Positions 1-7,969 are shown, counted from the stretch's first letter. The stretch: 42,810 nucleotides of DNA from Rhodococcus gordoniae (GCF_001646655.1 NZ_LPZN01000071.1:1-42810); one strand, 5' to 3'. Numbers and translations: made by a program. Notes: a model not told the origin generated them from the sequence alone.

Positions 1-269
1 CGGAAGGGCGTCCGGGTGATCGCGTGAACAGAACTGGCGCACAGCGATTCCGGATCCCCAGTACGGATCCGGGCGAGGAACGCGAAGTCTCCGGGCGACG
101 CGGGCGTCACTCCTCCATCATGACGCCTTCCCGGCAGCGCGACCAGCATGTCGAGGGCACGAACGCGAGGTGGTGTGCTCCTCGGAGCCGTGGCGTTGCC
201 GCCGATCAGACTCGGAAGACGACCTCGACGGCGTGATTCGCGCGGCCTCGCGTCCACAACCGAGCGGTG
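1..269. other. Left-edge stretch with no recognised gene
   Basis: No reading frame here looks like a real protein. A minus-strand frame with an ATG at 149 runs off the left edge without a stop (about 49 codons), so the start of a gene continuing outside the window cannot be excluded. I recognise no motif in it. No tRNA, repeat or clear terminator is visible. Confidence 0.4.
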
Positions 270-1040
270 TCAGAACAAGCGCGGCGTCGCGTGCGACCCG
301 TCCCGGGCTTCACAGATCCGGGCGTGCCAGCGGTCGACGAGCCACATCTCCACCATCTCCGGACGCGTGGTGATCAACGACGCCCACATGTCGAGTAGTT
401 CGACGTACCGGTGGTAGCGCCGCAAGGTGAAGTCGGCGACCGAGGGATCCTCGAGCCAGCCTTCGTGGATGAGCGTCGACACCGCGTGCTGATCGAGAAG
501 TTGCGCCGGCCCTGCCTCGGTCCGGACCTCGACCGCCCACAGATAGGTCGCCAGTAGCGGCACGCCGACCCCGGGGGTATCCGGCCATCCGGACCAGGTC
601 TGCCGAGCAGTCTCGGGCAGCGACTTGGTCTTCGCGCAGTAGTCGAGGACTCCCTTGATCTTGGCGAACCTGTCCCGGTCCTTCGGGGCGTGTGCGTCGC
701 GGACATCGGGAAAGCGTCTGGCGCCGCGTCGTCTCGGGTGTGCACTACGCCAGGCCGCGCACAGGAACAGCAGACCCAGTCCGGCGTGGTCTGCATCGAT
801 CAGTTCGCTGCCCGAACGGAGGTCGTTGCGCTGGACGATCGCGTCACCGTCATCGATGATCCGTCCGTCGAGATTCCGGCCGCGGAGGCGGATCTCGTGC
901 CCGGCACGCTCGAGATGGCCGTTCCACCACTTCAGGTCGACGGTGACGCCCTCGTCGAGGACCTGCAGGTCGAACGAGCGCGCCCGGCACCACTCCGAAC
1001 ACGCTTGCGGAGGCTCGAACCCCTGGTCGTACGGATGCAT
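270..1040 (-). CDS. Hypothetical protein, 256 aa
   Basis: I do not recognise the family. It appears soluble, with no signal peptide or membrane segment, and is rich in Trp, Arg and acidic residues. The C-terminal third (about residues 180-240) looks helical and well formed. The Arg/Pro-rich middle (about 100-115) is less convincing, so a compensated frameshift there is possible. The ATG at 1040 has an AAGG about 8 nt upstream. It is the third gene in a leftward series after the nitronate monooxygenase and PadR genes, separated from the latter by 113 bp, so it may have its own promoter. Confidence 0.55.
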   Translation of the reverse strand: MHPYDQGFEPPQACSEWCRARSFDLQVLDEGVTVDLKWWNGHLERAGHEIRLRGRNLDGRIIDDGDAIVQRNDLRSGSELIDADHAGLGLLFLCAAWRSAHPRRRGARRFPDVRDAHAPKDRDRFAKIKGVLDYCAKTKSLPETARQTWSGWPDTPGVGVPLLATYLWAVEVRTEAGPAQLLDQHAVSTLIHEGWLEDPSVADFTLRRYHRYVELLDMWASLITTRPEMVEMWLVDRWHARICEARDGSHATPRLF

Positions 1041-1153
1041 TCTGTCGACCTTGCCACGAACGGTGGGCGACTCCGGGGCAGGACACGCGCGTGGGACACC
1101 TGTTGCCCCCCTGGTGACAGCACTTCTGAGCTCACCGCCTACCGTAGATCGGC

Positions 1154-1738
1154 CTACGGCAGTGTTCCGCTCCGGTCGTCCGAAGTATCCGGTGCCGTGT
1201 CGAGTCGGTGGATCGTATCGAGCGTCTCGTCCAGCCAGGCCAGCCAGGTCTCCTCCAGGACGATGCCGAGGCGCAGCACGCGGTGTTGCAGGGTACGCCG
1301 CGCGTCGCCCCGAAGTTCGGCGAAGTCGCGTTGCTCGATGGCTCGATACTGCTCGAGCATCGCCGTCCGATACGCGCGTTGATGTTCCAATGCCGGGCGC
1401 GCGGAGCCGGGATCGGCGAGGGCCGCGGCGGCGCGCAGACGGACGGAGATGCCGGACCGAACTACGTCCGGATCCTCGATCTCGGCGATCCAGCCGCGCA
1501 GCAGCCGTCGGCCGTCGGGTGTGATGGTGAAACGCCGGGGCTGTCCTCGGCCGGGTTTGCCGTCCGCAGGGACCTCGCGGATCAGGTCGGCGGTGCGCAT
1601 CCGGTCCAGTTCGCGGTAGATCTGCTGGTGGGTCGCCGGCCAGAAGTAACCGATCGACCGGTCGAAGCGTCGAGCGAGTTCCAGTCCGGTGCTGTCGCGC
1701 TCGACCAGTGCGGTGAGGATGGCGAACCTGAGTGACAT
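1154..1738 (-). CDS. PadR-family transcriptional regulator
   Basis: 194 aa. Residues 1-85 form the PadR winged helix: an N-terminal helix (MSLRFAILTAL), a segment with the family pattern around YFWPATHQQIYREL, and a beta wing with RRFTITPDG. Residues 95-180 match the PadR C-terminal helical dimerisation region (Vir_act_alpha_C type). PadR proteins are usually ligand-responsive repressors of neighbouring genes. It starts 19 bp downstream of the nitronate monooxygenase stop on the same strand, so the two are probably co-transcribed and it may control that operon. The effector is unknown. The family call is firm; the target is inferred. Confidence 0.9.
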   Translation of the reverse strand: MSLRFAILTALVERDSTGLELARRFDRSIGYFWPATHQQIYRELDRMRTADLIREVPADGKPGRGQPRRFTITPDGRRLLRGWIAEIEDPDVVRSGISVRLRAAAALADPGSARPALEHQRAYRTAMLEQYRAIEQRDFAELRGDARRTLQHRVLRLGIVLEETWLAWLDETLDTIHRLDTAPDTSDDRSGTLP

Positions 1739-1757
1739 CGGGTCAGCCTAGGTCACG

Positions 1758-2747
1758 TTATCCGGCGTCGATCATGACGACTCGGCGTCGTTCGAGGGAC
1801 CCCCACGCCTGCTCGTACTCGTCCCGGAGCCGTTGGACGAGTTCGCGGACGGTGACGACGGACTCGATCGCGCCGAGGCCCTGGCCGGCTCCCCAGATGT
1901 CGCGCCAGGCCTTGGCGTCGGTGCCGCCGCCGGAGCCGAAGTTCATGGCGGACGGATCGGATTCGGGGAGGTCGTCGGGGTCGAGGCCGGCGGCGACGAT
2001 ACTGCCTCGCAGGTAGTTGCCGTGCACCCCGGTGAACAGGTTGCTGTAGACGATGTCCTTGGCGGTGCTGTCGACGATCATATTCTTGTAATCGGCGGCA
2101 TTGCGGGCTTCCTCGGTGGCGAGAAAGGCGGTGCCGGCGTACGCGAGGTCGGCGCCGGCGGCCTGGGCGGCGAGGATGGAGCGGCCGTGCGCGATGGATC
2201 CCGACAGCAGCAGTGGGCCGTCGAACCACCGGCGGATCTCCTGGAGCAAGGCGAACGGTGATTGCACGCCGGCATGTCCTCCTGCTCCCGCGGCGACGGC
2301 GACGATTCCGTCCGCACCCTTGTCGATCGCCTTACGAGCGAATTCGTTGGAGATCACATCGTGGAGAACGATGCCTCCATAGGAATGGACGGCCTCGTTG
2401 ACCTCTTCTCGCGCCCCCAAGGAGGTGATCACGATCGGCACCCGGTGCTCGACGATGACTTCGAGGTCCTGCTCGAGCCGCTCGTTGGAGCGGTGCACGA
2501 TCTGGTTGACGGCGAACGGCGCGACGTACTGCTCGGGGTGGCGTGCGGCATAGTCGGCGTTGCTCTCGGTGATCTGGTGCAACCAGTCGACGAGCATCGA
2601 CTGGGGGCGGGCATTGAGCGCCGGGAACGACCCGATGACACCGGCCTGGCATTGGGCGGACACCAGTTCCGGCCCCGACGCGATGAACATCGGGGAAGCG
2701 ATCAGGGGCACGCTCAGCGGGCCGGACAGGATCGGTGGCAGCGTCAT
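1758..2747 (-). CDS. Nitronate monooxygenase (2-nitropropane dioxygenase family)
   Basis: 329 aa FMN-dependent TIM-barrel enzyme; the family oxidises alkyl nitronates such as propionate 3-nitronate to the carbonyl compound and nitrite. Visible marks are the N-terminal PLIASPMF strand, the glycine loop AGAGGHAG at 153-160 with His158 at the usual catalytic-base position, and the FMN-phosphate loops SGSIAHG (182-188) and AGTAFLAT (204-211). An upstream in-frame ATG exists at 2804, but the ATG at 2747 has AAGGAG 7 nt before it and begins at the conserved N-terminus, so I chose that one. It heads a leftward unit with the PadR gene. Actual substrate unknown. Confidence 0.9.
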   Translation of the reverse strand: MTLPPILSGPLSVPLIASPMFIASGPELVSAQCQAGVIGSFPALNARPQSMLVDWLHQITESNADYAARHPEQYVAPFAVNQIVHRSNERLEQDLEVIVEHRVPIVITSLGAREEVNEAVHSYGGIVLHDVISNEFARKAIDKGADGIVAVAAGAGGHAGVQSPFALLQEIRRWFDGPLLLSGSIAHGRSILAAQAAGADLAYAGTAFLATEEARNAADYKNMIVDSTAKDIVYSNLFTGVHGNYLRGSIVAAGLDPDDLPESDPSAMNFGSGGGTDAKAWRDIWGAGQGLGAIESVVTVRELVQRLRDEYEQAWGSLERRRVVMIDAG

Positions 2748-2795
2748 GGTGTGGCTCCTTCTTGTCTCCGGACGGTCCCTTCGACGGCAGCCTAT

Positions 2796-2811
2796 GTGCA
2801 ACAAGGTGCAA
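2796..2811. repeat. Direct repeat GTGCAA x2, 10 bp apart, upstream of the nitronate monooxygenase
   Basis: GTGCAA occurs at 2796-2801 and 2806-2811, one helical turn apart. On the gene's strand these read as TTGCAC twice, about 50-65 bp before the start codon. This could be a promoter element or a regulator site; neither is proven. Confidence 0.35.
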
Positions 2812-2871
2812 AAAACAATGGGGCGACTTCGATCGGATCGGGGCCGGCATGTTTCGGCTGATACATGCTGT

Positions 2872-2887
2872 ATGCACTCGTGTGCAT
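2872..2887. promoter_or_regulatory. Operator-like inverted repeat ATGCAC-N4-GTGCAT
   Basis: A perfect 6-bp inverted repeat with a 4-bp centre (TCGT) lies in the 258-bp gap between the nitronate monooxygenase start and the end of the LuxR-type gene, about 125 bp upstream of the former. It shares the GTGCA core with the direct repeats at 2796-2811. It is a plausible binding site for a dimeric repressor such as the PadR protein of the same operon. The assignment is inferred. Confidence 0.4.
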
Positions 2888-3005
2888 CAGGACGGTGCGT
2901 CGTTCGGGTCGACGAATCTCTACGACGATGTCCAGACGCACGGGGAGGCCGGGCATCGTGCCGGCAACGTCGAGGACACGGACATCCAACCCCGAACCCC
3001 GGCGT

Positions 3006-4115
3006 TCACGGGTTCCGACGCGCCCCCCGAACCGATTTCCGTGGCGCTGCGCCGGCCCGGGACGACAGCGACGACCGTGGCATCTGCCGGCCGGCCAACC
3101 GAGCGGCGAGTTCCGCGCGGCTACTCGATCCTGTCTTCGCATAGACGGACTTGAAGTGATCGTGCACCGTGTTCGTCGTGATGCCCCGGTGCCGAGCGAT
3201 CTCGGCGGTGGACAGCCCGTTCAGTACGTCGGTGCACACCTCACACTCGCGATCGGTCAGCGCGTACGCGGCGAACAGCACCTCTGTGAGGTCACTGGCC
3301 GCAGCGGGTTCGATGGTGACCGCGGTGCGGGACTCGTCGCCGTCGGCGCTCAACGGCGCCGCACGGACGACGATCCAGCCTCCGCCCTCGTTGCGGACAC
3401 GCGCCCGGAACACCCCGGTCGAACTCGCCCGTGCTCCGAACGTTGCCGCCCGCAACAGCAATGCCGGTCGCACAGGACCGGCGAGTCGTTCCTCCCAGGC
3501 CCGCGCCGCGACGGTCGACGCGACCGGTTCGCCCACAGGGTCCGTCACGATCACCGCCGGACCGGGATCGGCTCCGGGGCGTGCCTGCAGGGAGTGGGCG
3601 GCGGCCGCCCGTGTCGCGACCGCCACCGCCGGCGCGATCATCGCCAGGAACTCCAGTTCGCGATCCGTGAAGTCCGGACCCGATCGGACGAAACCGGCTG
3701 ATCCCCAACCTAATCCCTCAGCCGTGAAGACGACACGCACCTCGCAGTCGAGTCCGAGCGGGCGCCATACCGCAGCGTGCCGGAGACTGTGGGCGACTTC
3801 GGTCGACGGTAGATCCGAGGCCCGCACCACCGTTCGTCCACTGCGGACGATGTCTGCGAACGTCGCGGGATCGTGTCCACCGCATTCCGATTCGGCGAGT
3901 AGTGGCTCGTATTCGGAAGGAATGCGGTTGCGTCCACTGGTCATCGAACCGAACGCCAGGGTCAGGGGATCGAACAGCGCCCAGCACGTCAGGTCGCTGC
4001 GCACGATGCGATCGACCAGTTCGATGGCACGTTCGTGCAGTTCGGTGGCACCCGCGCCGGTGCCCGCGAACTCCAGGATCTCACGGCGGACCCGCTCTGC
4101 CCGCACTTCGAGCAT
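3006..4115 (-). CDS. LuxR-family (FixJ/NarL-type HTH) transcriptional regulator
   Basis: 369 aa. The C-terminal domain (about 287-342) is a LuxR HTH: TDRECEVCTDVLNGLSTAEI, then ARHRGITTNTVHDHFKSVYA. The long N-terminal part (1-280) resembles a GAF/PAS-like sensor region but carries no motif I can name. No receiver-domain phospho-acceptor pattern is evident, so it is probably not a classical response regulator. The frame stays open to 4574, but that would run across the opposite-strand cupin gene; ATG 4115 is the sensible start. Divergent from the cupin/DUF1304 pair across an 87-bp gap, hence a likely regulator of it. Confidence 0.85.
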   Translation of the reverse strand: MLEVRAERVRREILEFAGTGAGATELHERAIELVDRIVRSDLTCWALFDPLTLAFGSMTSGRNRIPSEYEPLLAESECGGHDPATFADIVRSGRTVVRASDLPSTEVAHSLRHAAVWRPLGLDCEVRVVFTAEGLGWGSAGFVRSGPDFTDRELEFLAMIAPAVAVATRAAAAHSLQARPGADPGPAVIVTDPVGEPVASTVAARAWEERLAGPVRPALLLRAATFGARASSTGVFRARVRNEGGGWIVVRAAPLSADGDESRTAVTIEPAAASDLTEVLFAAYALTDRECEVCTDVLNGLSTAEIARHRGITTNTVHDHFKSVYAKTGSSSRAELAARLAGRQMPRSSLSSRAGAAPRKSVRGARRNP

Positions 4116-4202
4116 GAGCCCAGTATGCGCCGGCCCCAACCGCCGGAGCATCCCCGGTTTCGGGGATGGTTCGGCCACTGACGGCGCCCTAGCGTCGCCA
4201 GT

Positions 4203-4658
4203 GTGTCCACTCATCTCACTCAGGCCGGTACGGGTAGGCGTCTTTCGGTGCCGGACGCCGTCGTCACCGTTCTGTCGTCCGGTGAACATACCGGCGGCGC
4301 TTACGAGGTCATGCTGGTCGAGGCGCCCTGCGGCACTCCACCGCCGCTGCACTCCGAGCCCTGGCCCAAGACCTACCACCTGCTGCGCGGCCGGATTCTC
4401 GCCCTGCTCGACGGCTACGGTTGTGAACTCGCTGCCGGCGATACGCTCACCATCGAGGCGGGGACATCGAACACTTTCTCGGTGCTCACCGACGACGCGG
4501 CGTTCCTCCTCGTCTGTCCCGGTACCGGGATGAGAGGCTTCTTCACCGATCTCCACGCGCTGGGCGAGGCGCATCTTCCGGAGGAAGTGCTGACGAGCAC
4601 ACTCGCGCAGATCGCCGCTCGCTATGACATCCGGTTCGCCGAGGAGGCCGCGACATGA
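4203..4658 (+). CDS. Cupin-domain protein
   Basis: 151 aa, single beta-barrel cupin. The first cupin motif is seen in GTPPPLHSEPWPKTYHLLRG (residues about 44-63), with His/Glu/His as possible metal ligands; the second motif (DTLTIEAGTSNTFSVL) lacks the usual His, so metal binding may be incomplete. Starts at GTG 4203. The stop overlaps the start of the DUF1304 gene as ATGA, showing translational coupling. Divergent from a LuxR-type regulator that probably controls it. Small cupins of this kind may be enzymes or ligand-binding proteins; no substrate can be read from the sequence. Confidence 0.8.
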   Translation: MSTHLTQAGTGRRLSVPDAVVTVLSSGEHTGGAYEVMLVEAPCGTPPPLHSEPWPKTYHLLRGRILALLDGYGCELAAGDTLTIEAGTSNTFSVLTDDAAFLLVCPGTGMRGFFTDLHALGEAHLPEEVLTSTLAQIAARYDIRFAEEAAT

Positions 4659-5059
4659 TCCTCATCGCGCAGCTCGCGGCGCTGGTCGCCGCCGCGATAC
4701 ACGTGCTGGCATTCGCGTGGGAGACGATCCTGTTCCGCCGCCCGAGCATTCACCGGGACCTGTTCCGCATCCCTACTGCGGATGTTCCGCCGGTACGGAT
4801 GTGGGCGTTCAACGTCGGCTTCTACAATTTGTTCCTCGGATCCGGAGCCATCGCAGGGGTGATCGTGTGGTGGACCGGGCACGAGACCCCGGGTCGCACG
4901 CTCGTCGTCTATACATGTGCGTTCATGTTCTCGGCCGGGGTCGCGCTGTTCGTCTCGGACCGGATGGCGATGAGTCGCCCACGTGGATCCGGAGTGGTGG
5001 GGTCGCTGTGCCAGAGTGTGCCGTCGCTGGTCGCGCTCGTGGCGCTGGCACTGGCGTAG
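4655..5059 (+). CDS. DUF1304-family membrane protein
   Basis: 134 aa with four predicted membrane helices: about 3-22, 48-72, 80-102 and 112-133. The pattern HVLAFAWETILFRRP after helix 1 and FNVGFYNLFLG in helix 2 are typical of DUF1304. The family is small, widespread and of unknown function. The gene overlaps the cupin stop by 4 bp and ends 43 bp before the next gene. Its place behind a cupin and opposite a LuxR-type regulator suggests one regulated unit, whose physiological role cannot be told from sequence. Confidence 0.85.
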   Translation: MILIAQLAALVAAAIHVLAFAWETILFRRPSIHRDLFRIPTADVPPVRMWAFNVGFYNLFLGSGAIAGVIVWWTGHETPGRTLVVYTCAFMFSAGVALFVSDRMAMSRPRGSGVVGSLCQSVPSLVALVALALA

Positions 5060-5102
5060 GTGCGGGGGCCATTCGCTCTGCGCCGGCACTATTGTCGACG
5101 GC

Positions 5103-5717
5103 ATGGCTCTCCTGTACGACGCCGAACTGTCTCCCACCAAGAGCCGATTGCTGCGGGATTGGCTCCCACGTACGTCCTTCTACCGGGGTGGCGACTCCGA
5201 CGTCGACCGGCTCGGCGCGTTTCGTTTCGATGATCCGGCCGGTGAGGTCGGTATCGAAACCCACCTCGTGCGCGACACCCAAGGCGTCGTCTATCAGGTG
5301 CCCTGGACCTATCGTTCGGCGCCACTACCCGACGGTCGATCGGTCGGGGAGACGGAACATTCGGTGCTGGGACACCGATTCGTCTACGACGCGACCACCG
5401 ATCCCGTCTACGTCCGGCAATTACTCGTCACGATCTGCAGTGGCGGAAGCGAAGCCGAACACTATGTCCACGTCGACGGGGGCAAACCGAGGAAGGTCGC
5501 CGGAACTGTTCGCGTTCGGGGAAGTGGTGCCGAGGGCATCGAGGTCCCTGCAGTCACAACAATCGATGCAACCGATGAGAGCGACAGTCGGACGCATATC
5601 GGCACAGCGGGTATCACGATCGTTGTGCATCACCTGCCGACGGTCGTGGAGCTTGCCGGTCCCGGCCTCATGGGCACGTGGGAAGGTGGCGGAGGTGTGC
5701 TCGCCACGATTTGCTGA
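5103..5717 (+). CDS. Maltokinase N-terminal-cap-like protein
   Basis: 204 aa. The sequence follows the maltokinase N-terminal cap fold (Mak_N_cap): start MALLYDAELSPTKSRLL, then VVYQVPWTYRSAPLP at about 65-79 and EHSVLGHRFVYDATTDPVYV at about 86-105. In true maltokinases the cap precedes a kinase domain; here the protein ends after the cap with no kinase residues, so it is not a kinase alone. The open frame extends back to 4983 inside the DUF1304 gene, but ATG 5103 begins the conserved region. Stand-alone caps occur in actinobacteria; function unknown, possibly sugar binding. The 3' end overlaps the antisense pirin-like remnant by about 9 bp. Confidence 0.65.
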   Translation: MALLYDAELSPTKSRLLRDWLPRTSFYRGGDSDVDRLGAFRFDDPAGEVGIETHLVRDTQGVVYQVPWTYRSAPLPDGRSVGETEHSVLGHRFVYDATTDPVYVRQLLVTICSGGSEAEHYVHVDGGKPRKVAGTVRVRGSGAEGIEVPAVTTIDATDESDSRTHIGTAGITIVVHHLPTVVELAGPGLMGTWEGGGGVLATIC

Positions 5718-5984
5718 TCGGTCTCGTCCGTCGAGTGCCGCGGAGGGCAACGTCTCCGTGAAGCCCGGTCCTACCCTCGCGAGTTCCTCCGCGACGGGCA
5801 GTTCCTCGTAACTCGGTTCGATACCGGCGGTGTCCGGCGGAATCCACATCTGGACGAGGTGCACCGTCAACGGAGCGTGCGCATGGATCGCGAGATCGAA
5901 GTTCCCGGCGAACGGGAAACCCTGGCGGGTGTCGATCCAGCGGAGGTGTTGCCGGTACCGGTTGCCTGCCCGCCGGATCTTCAT
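5709..5984 (-). pseudogene. Pirin-like (YhaK-type) gene remnant with internal deletion
   Basis: The frame from ATG 5984 begins like a short pirin/YhaK protein: GNRYRQHLRWIDTRQGFPF, then AGNFDLAIHAH (to residue 36). It jumps directly to APLTVHLVQMWIPPDTAGIE (37-56), which in intact relatives lies some 60-70 residues later. The missing block is the part that carries the metal-binding His/Glu cluster (the HPHRGFE region and the HSE region). After about residue 92 the homology stops, although the frame stays open to 5421 antisense to the upstream gene. It starts 33 bp after the intact pirin gene, so it was probably a tandem paralogue. Non-functional as a pirin. Confidence 0.65.
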
Positions 5985-6017
5985 TCCGGCGGGCGAGGCC
6001 CTGGGCGACCGGTGCGT

Positions 6018-6989
6018 CTAGGCCTTCTCGTCCGAGCCGCGCACGGCAGGAATCGACCCGAAACGCCCCGCGTGGAAGTCGTCCATCGCCTCGATGATCT
6101 CGGCCCGGGTGTTCATGACGAACGGACCTGCCATGACGACGCGTTCACGAATCGGCTTGCCGCCGAGCACGAACAACTCGAGCGCGTCGGTACGCGAATC
6201 CTGCATGGCGGCAGCAGAGATGGTCAGGCTCTCACCTCTGCCGAAGACGGCCGTCTGCCCGGTTCGGATCGGACGGTCTTCCGGTCCGACCGCGCCATCG
6301 CCGGCGAGTACGTATGTCAGCGCGTTGAACTCCGGGTTCCACGGCAGCGTGACGCTCGCTCCCGGCGCCACGGTCATGTGCAACAGGGTGATCGGTGTGT
6401 GCGTCGAACCGGGGCCGCGGTGCCCGTCGAGTTCTCCGGCGATCACCCGGATGAGCGCGCCACCGTCGGCCGAGGACAACAAGGCGACCTCGCCGCCACC
6501 GATGTCCTGATACCGCGGAGCGACGAACTTCTCGGCCTCGGGCAGGTTCACCCACAGTTGCACGCCGTGGAACAGCCCACCACTGACCACCAGGTGTTCC
6601 GGTGGCGCTTCGATGTGCAGGATGCCGCTGCCTGCGGTCATCCACTGGGTGTCGCCGCCACCGATCGTGCCCCCGCCTCCGTGGGAGTCGCGATGCTGCA
6701 TGACGCCGTCGATCATGTAGGTGACGGTCTCGAATCCGCGGTGCGGATGCCAGGGTGTGCCTTTCGGTTCGCCGGGCGCGTAGTTCACCTCGCCCATCTG
6801 ATCCATGTGGATGAACGGATCGAGGTGCTTCGTCTCGATGCCCGCGAACGCACGGCGGACGGGGAAGCCTTCGCCTTCGAAGCCGCGCGGGGCGGTGGTC
6901 ACGGACAGGACGGGACGCGAGAGCGCGCCGGGTGTGGGCTCTTCGACGCGGGGAAGAGCGAGAACGTTGTCGACGGTTACGGCGGGCAC
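6018..6989 (-). CDS. Pirin family protein
   Basis: 323 aa bicupin, full length. Metal ligands align with human pirin His56, His58, His101 and Glu103: here His81 and His83 in TPWHPHRGFETVTY, then His125 and Glu127 in SGILHIEAPP. The C-terminal cupin covers about 180-300. Family members are iron proteins; some have quercetinase activity, others act as redox-sensitive partners of enzymes or regulators, and this one cannot be placed further. Starts at GTG 6989 with GAGGGG about 6 nt upstream. A perfect 20-bp dyad lies 19 bp before the start, implying repression by a dimeric regulator not found beside it. Confidence 0.92.
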   Translation of the reverse strand: MPAVTVDNVLALPRVEEPTPGALSRPVLSVTTAPRGFEGEGFPVRRAFAGIETKHLDPFIHMDQMGEVNYAPGEPKGTPWHPHRGFETVTYMIDGVMQHRDSHGGGGTIGGGDTQWMTAGSGILHIEAPPEHLVVSGGLFHGVQLWVNLPEAEKFVAPRYQDIGGGEVALLSSADGGALIRVIAGELDGHRGPGSTHTPITLLHMTVAPGASVTLPWNPEFNALTYVLAGDGAVGPEDRPIRTGQTAVFGRGESLTISAAAMQDSRTDALELFVLGGKPIRERVVMAGPFVMNTRAEIIEAMDDFHAGRFGSIPAVRGSDEKA

Positions 6990-7008
6990 GGTAACCCCTC
7001 TCGGTCAT

Positions 7009-7028
7009 GTAGTTGATTTGTCAACTAC
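7009..7028. promoter_or_regulatory. Perfect 20-bp dyad in the pirin promoter
   Basis: GTAGTTGATTTGTCAACTAC has 8-bp perfect arms around a 4-bp centre and lies 19 bp upstream of the pirin GTG. The AGTTGA...TCAACT architecture is typical of MarR-type operators, and the gene-strand copy contains TTGACA. The neighbouring MerR gene has its own, different dyad, so another regulator probably binds here. Confidence 0.65.
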
Positions 7029-7092
7029 CTTACTGCACTCAACCGCCGTCCTCCTCGGGTTGTTCTCGCCCGAGGTGCGCCGCATCCACGAC

Positions 7093-7123
7093 TTGACCCT
7101 GTCGTAGCGTCAGGGTCGATGCT
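7093..7123 (+). promoter_or_regulatory. MerR-type promoter/operator with 19-bp spacer
   Basis: A perfect inverted repeat GACCCTG-N9-CAGGGTC (7095-7117) sits between a -35 TTGACC (7093-7098) and a -10-like GATGCT (7118-7123). The resulting 19-bp spacer is the hallmark of MerR-activated promoters. The -10 is only 6 nt before the MerR ATG at 7130, so the transcript would be leaderless or nearly so. Autoregulation is inferred. Confidence 0.7.
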
Positions 7124-7129
7124 GGAGCC

Positions 7130-7969
7130 ATGAGGATCAGCGACTTGGCCCAGGCCGCAGGAACCACCGTTCGGGCCGTCCGGCACTACCACCGGCTCGG
7201 GCTCATGCCCGAACCCCCACGGGCACCCAACGGATATCGGGACTACGGGTTCGCCGACCTGGTGCGCCTGTTGCGCATCCGCTGGCTCGCCCAGTCGGGT
7301 GTTCCCTTGGGTTCGGTGGCGACAGTTCTCGGCGGCCGCTTCATCGACGGCGACGACCGCGATTCCGGGTCCGATCTCACTGCAGACCTCGAATCGCTGC
7401 TCGAGGCGGCGGATGCCCAGATCCGGACCCTGCAGGTCAAGCGTGATGCTCTCGCCGCGATCCTGGAGCGCCATCGCGCAGGCGACCGGCTCTCGCCCCT
7501 GCCGTCACCGATCGTCGATGCGTTCGACGAACTCATCGACGGCGAGGACGACCCGCGTACCCGGACTCTGTTCGTGCGCGAGCGCGACAGCTGGGAGATG
7601 CTCGCACTCACCGGACAGGCCCCACCGGAATACCTCGAGGCACTGCGAACCCTGCTCGACGACCCCGGACAACGACACGCGATGGTTGCCGTCTACCGAC
7701 GTTTCGGCGGACTCGCCGGACAGGATTCCGCTGCCGCGGCCGACGAGATCACCGCCGTGATCGACGGCATGACCGCACTTCTCGACGACATCCCGATCAT
7801 GGTGGAGGTGCTCGGCTCCTGGGCGGCCGAGGCGGCGACGGCCCTCGAATCGAACATCGACGTTCTCGCCGAGTTCCTGCCCGACCCGGCCCAGCAGGCC
7901 GTCGCGATCGGGTTCGTCCGGCGCGTCGCCGAACAATCGGGACCGCAACAGCACGGAGCGCGGTCATGA
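7130..7969 (+). CDS. MerR-family transcriptional regulator
   Basis: 279 aa. Residues 1-70 are the MerR winged helix: MRISDLAQAAGTTVRAVRHY, HRLGLMPEPPR and NGYRDYGFADLVRLLRIRWL. A coiled-coil helix follows (about 85-115). The C-terminal 150 residues form an effector domain without metal-binding Cys clusters, so it more likely senses an organic ligand than a metal. Its own promoter carries a perfect dyad between -35 and -10. The stop overlaps the start of the next gene as ATGA; the two are co-expressed, which ties the downstream membrane protein to whatever signal is sensed. Confidence 0.9.
   Translation: MRISDLAQAAGTTVRAVRHYHRLGLMPEPPRAPNGYRDYGFADLVRLLRIRWLAQSGVPLGSVATVLGGRFIDGDDRDSGSDLTADLESLLEAADAQIRTLQVKRDALAAILERHRAGDRLSPLPSPIVDAFDELIDGEDDPRTRTLFVRERDSWEMLALTGQAPPEYLEALRTLLDDPGQRHAMVAVYRRFGGLAGQDSAAAADEITAVIDGMTALLDDIPIMVEVLGSWAAEAATALESNIDVLAEFLPDPAQQAVAIGFVRRVAEQSGPQQHGARS

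Noticed and set aside
4116-4574. N-terminal extension of the LuxR-type regulator
   Set aside because: It would run through the opposite-strand cupin gene and has no conserved residues.
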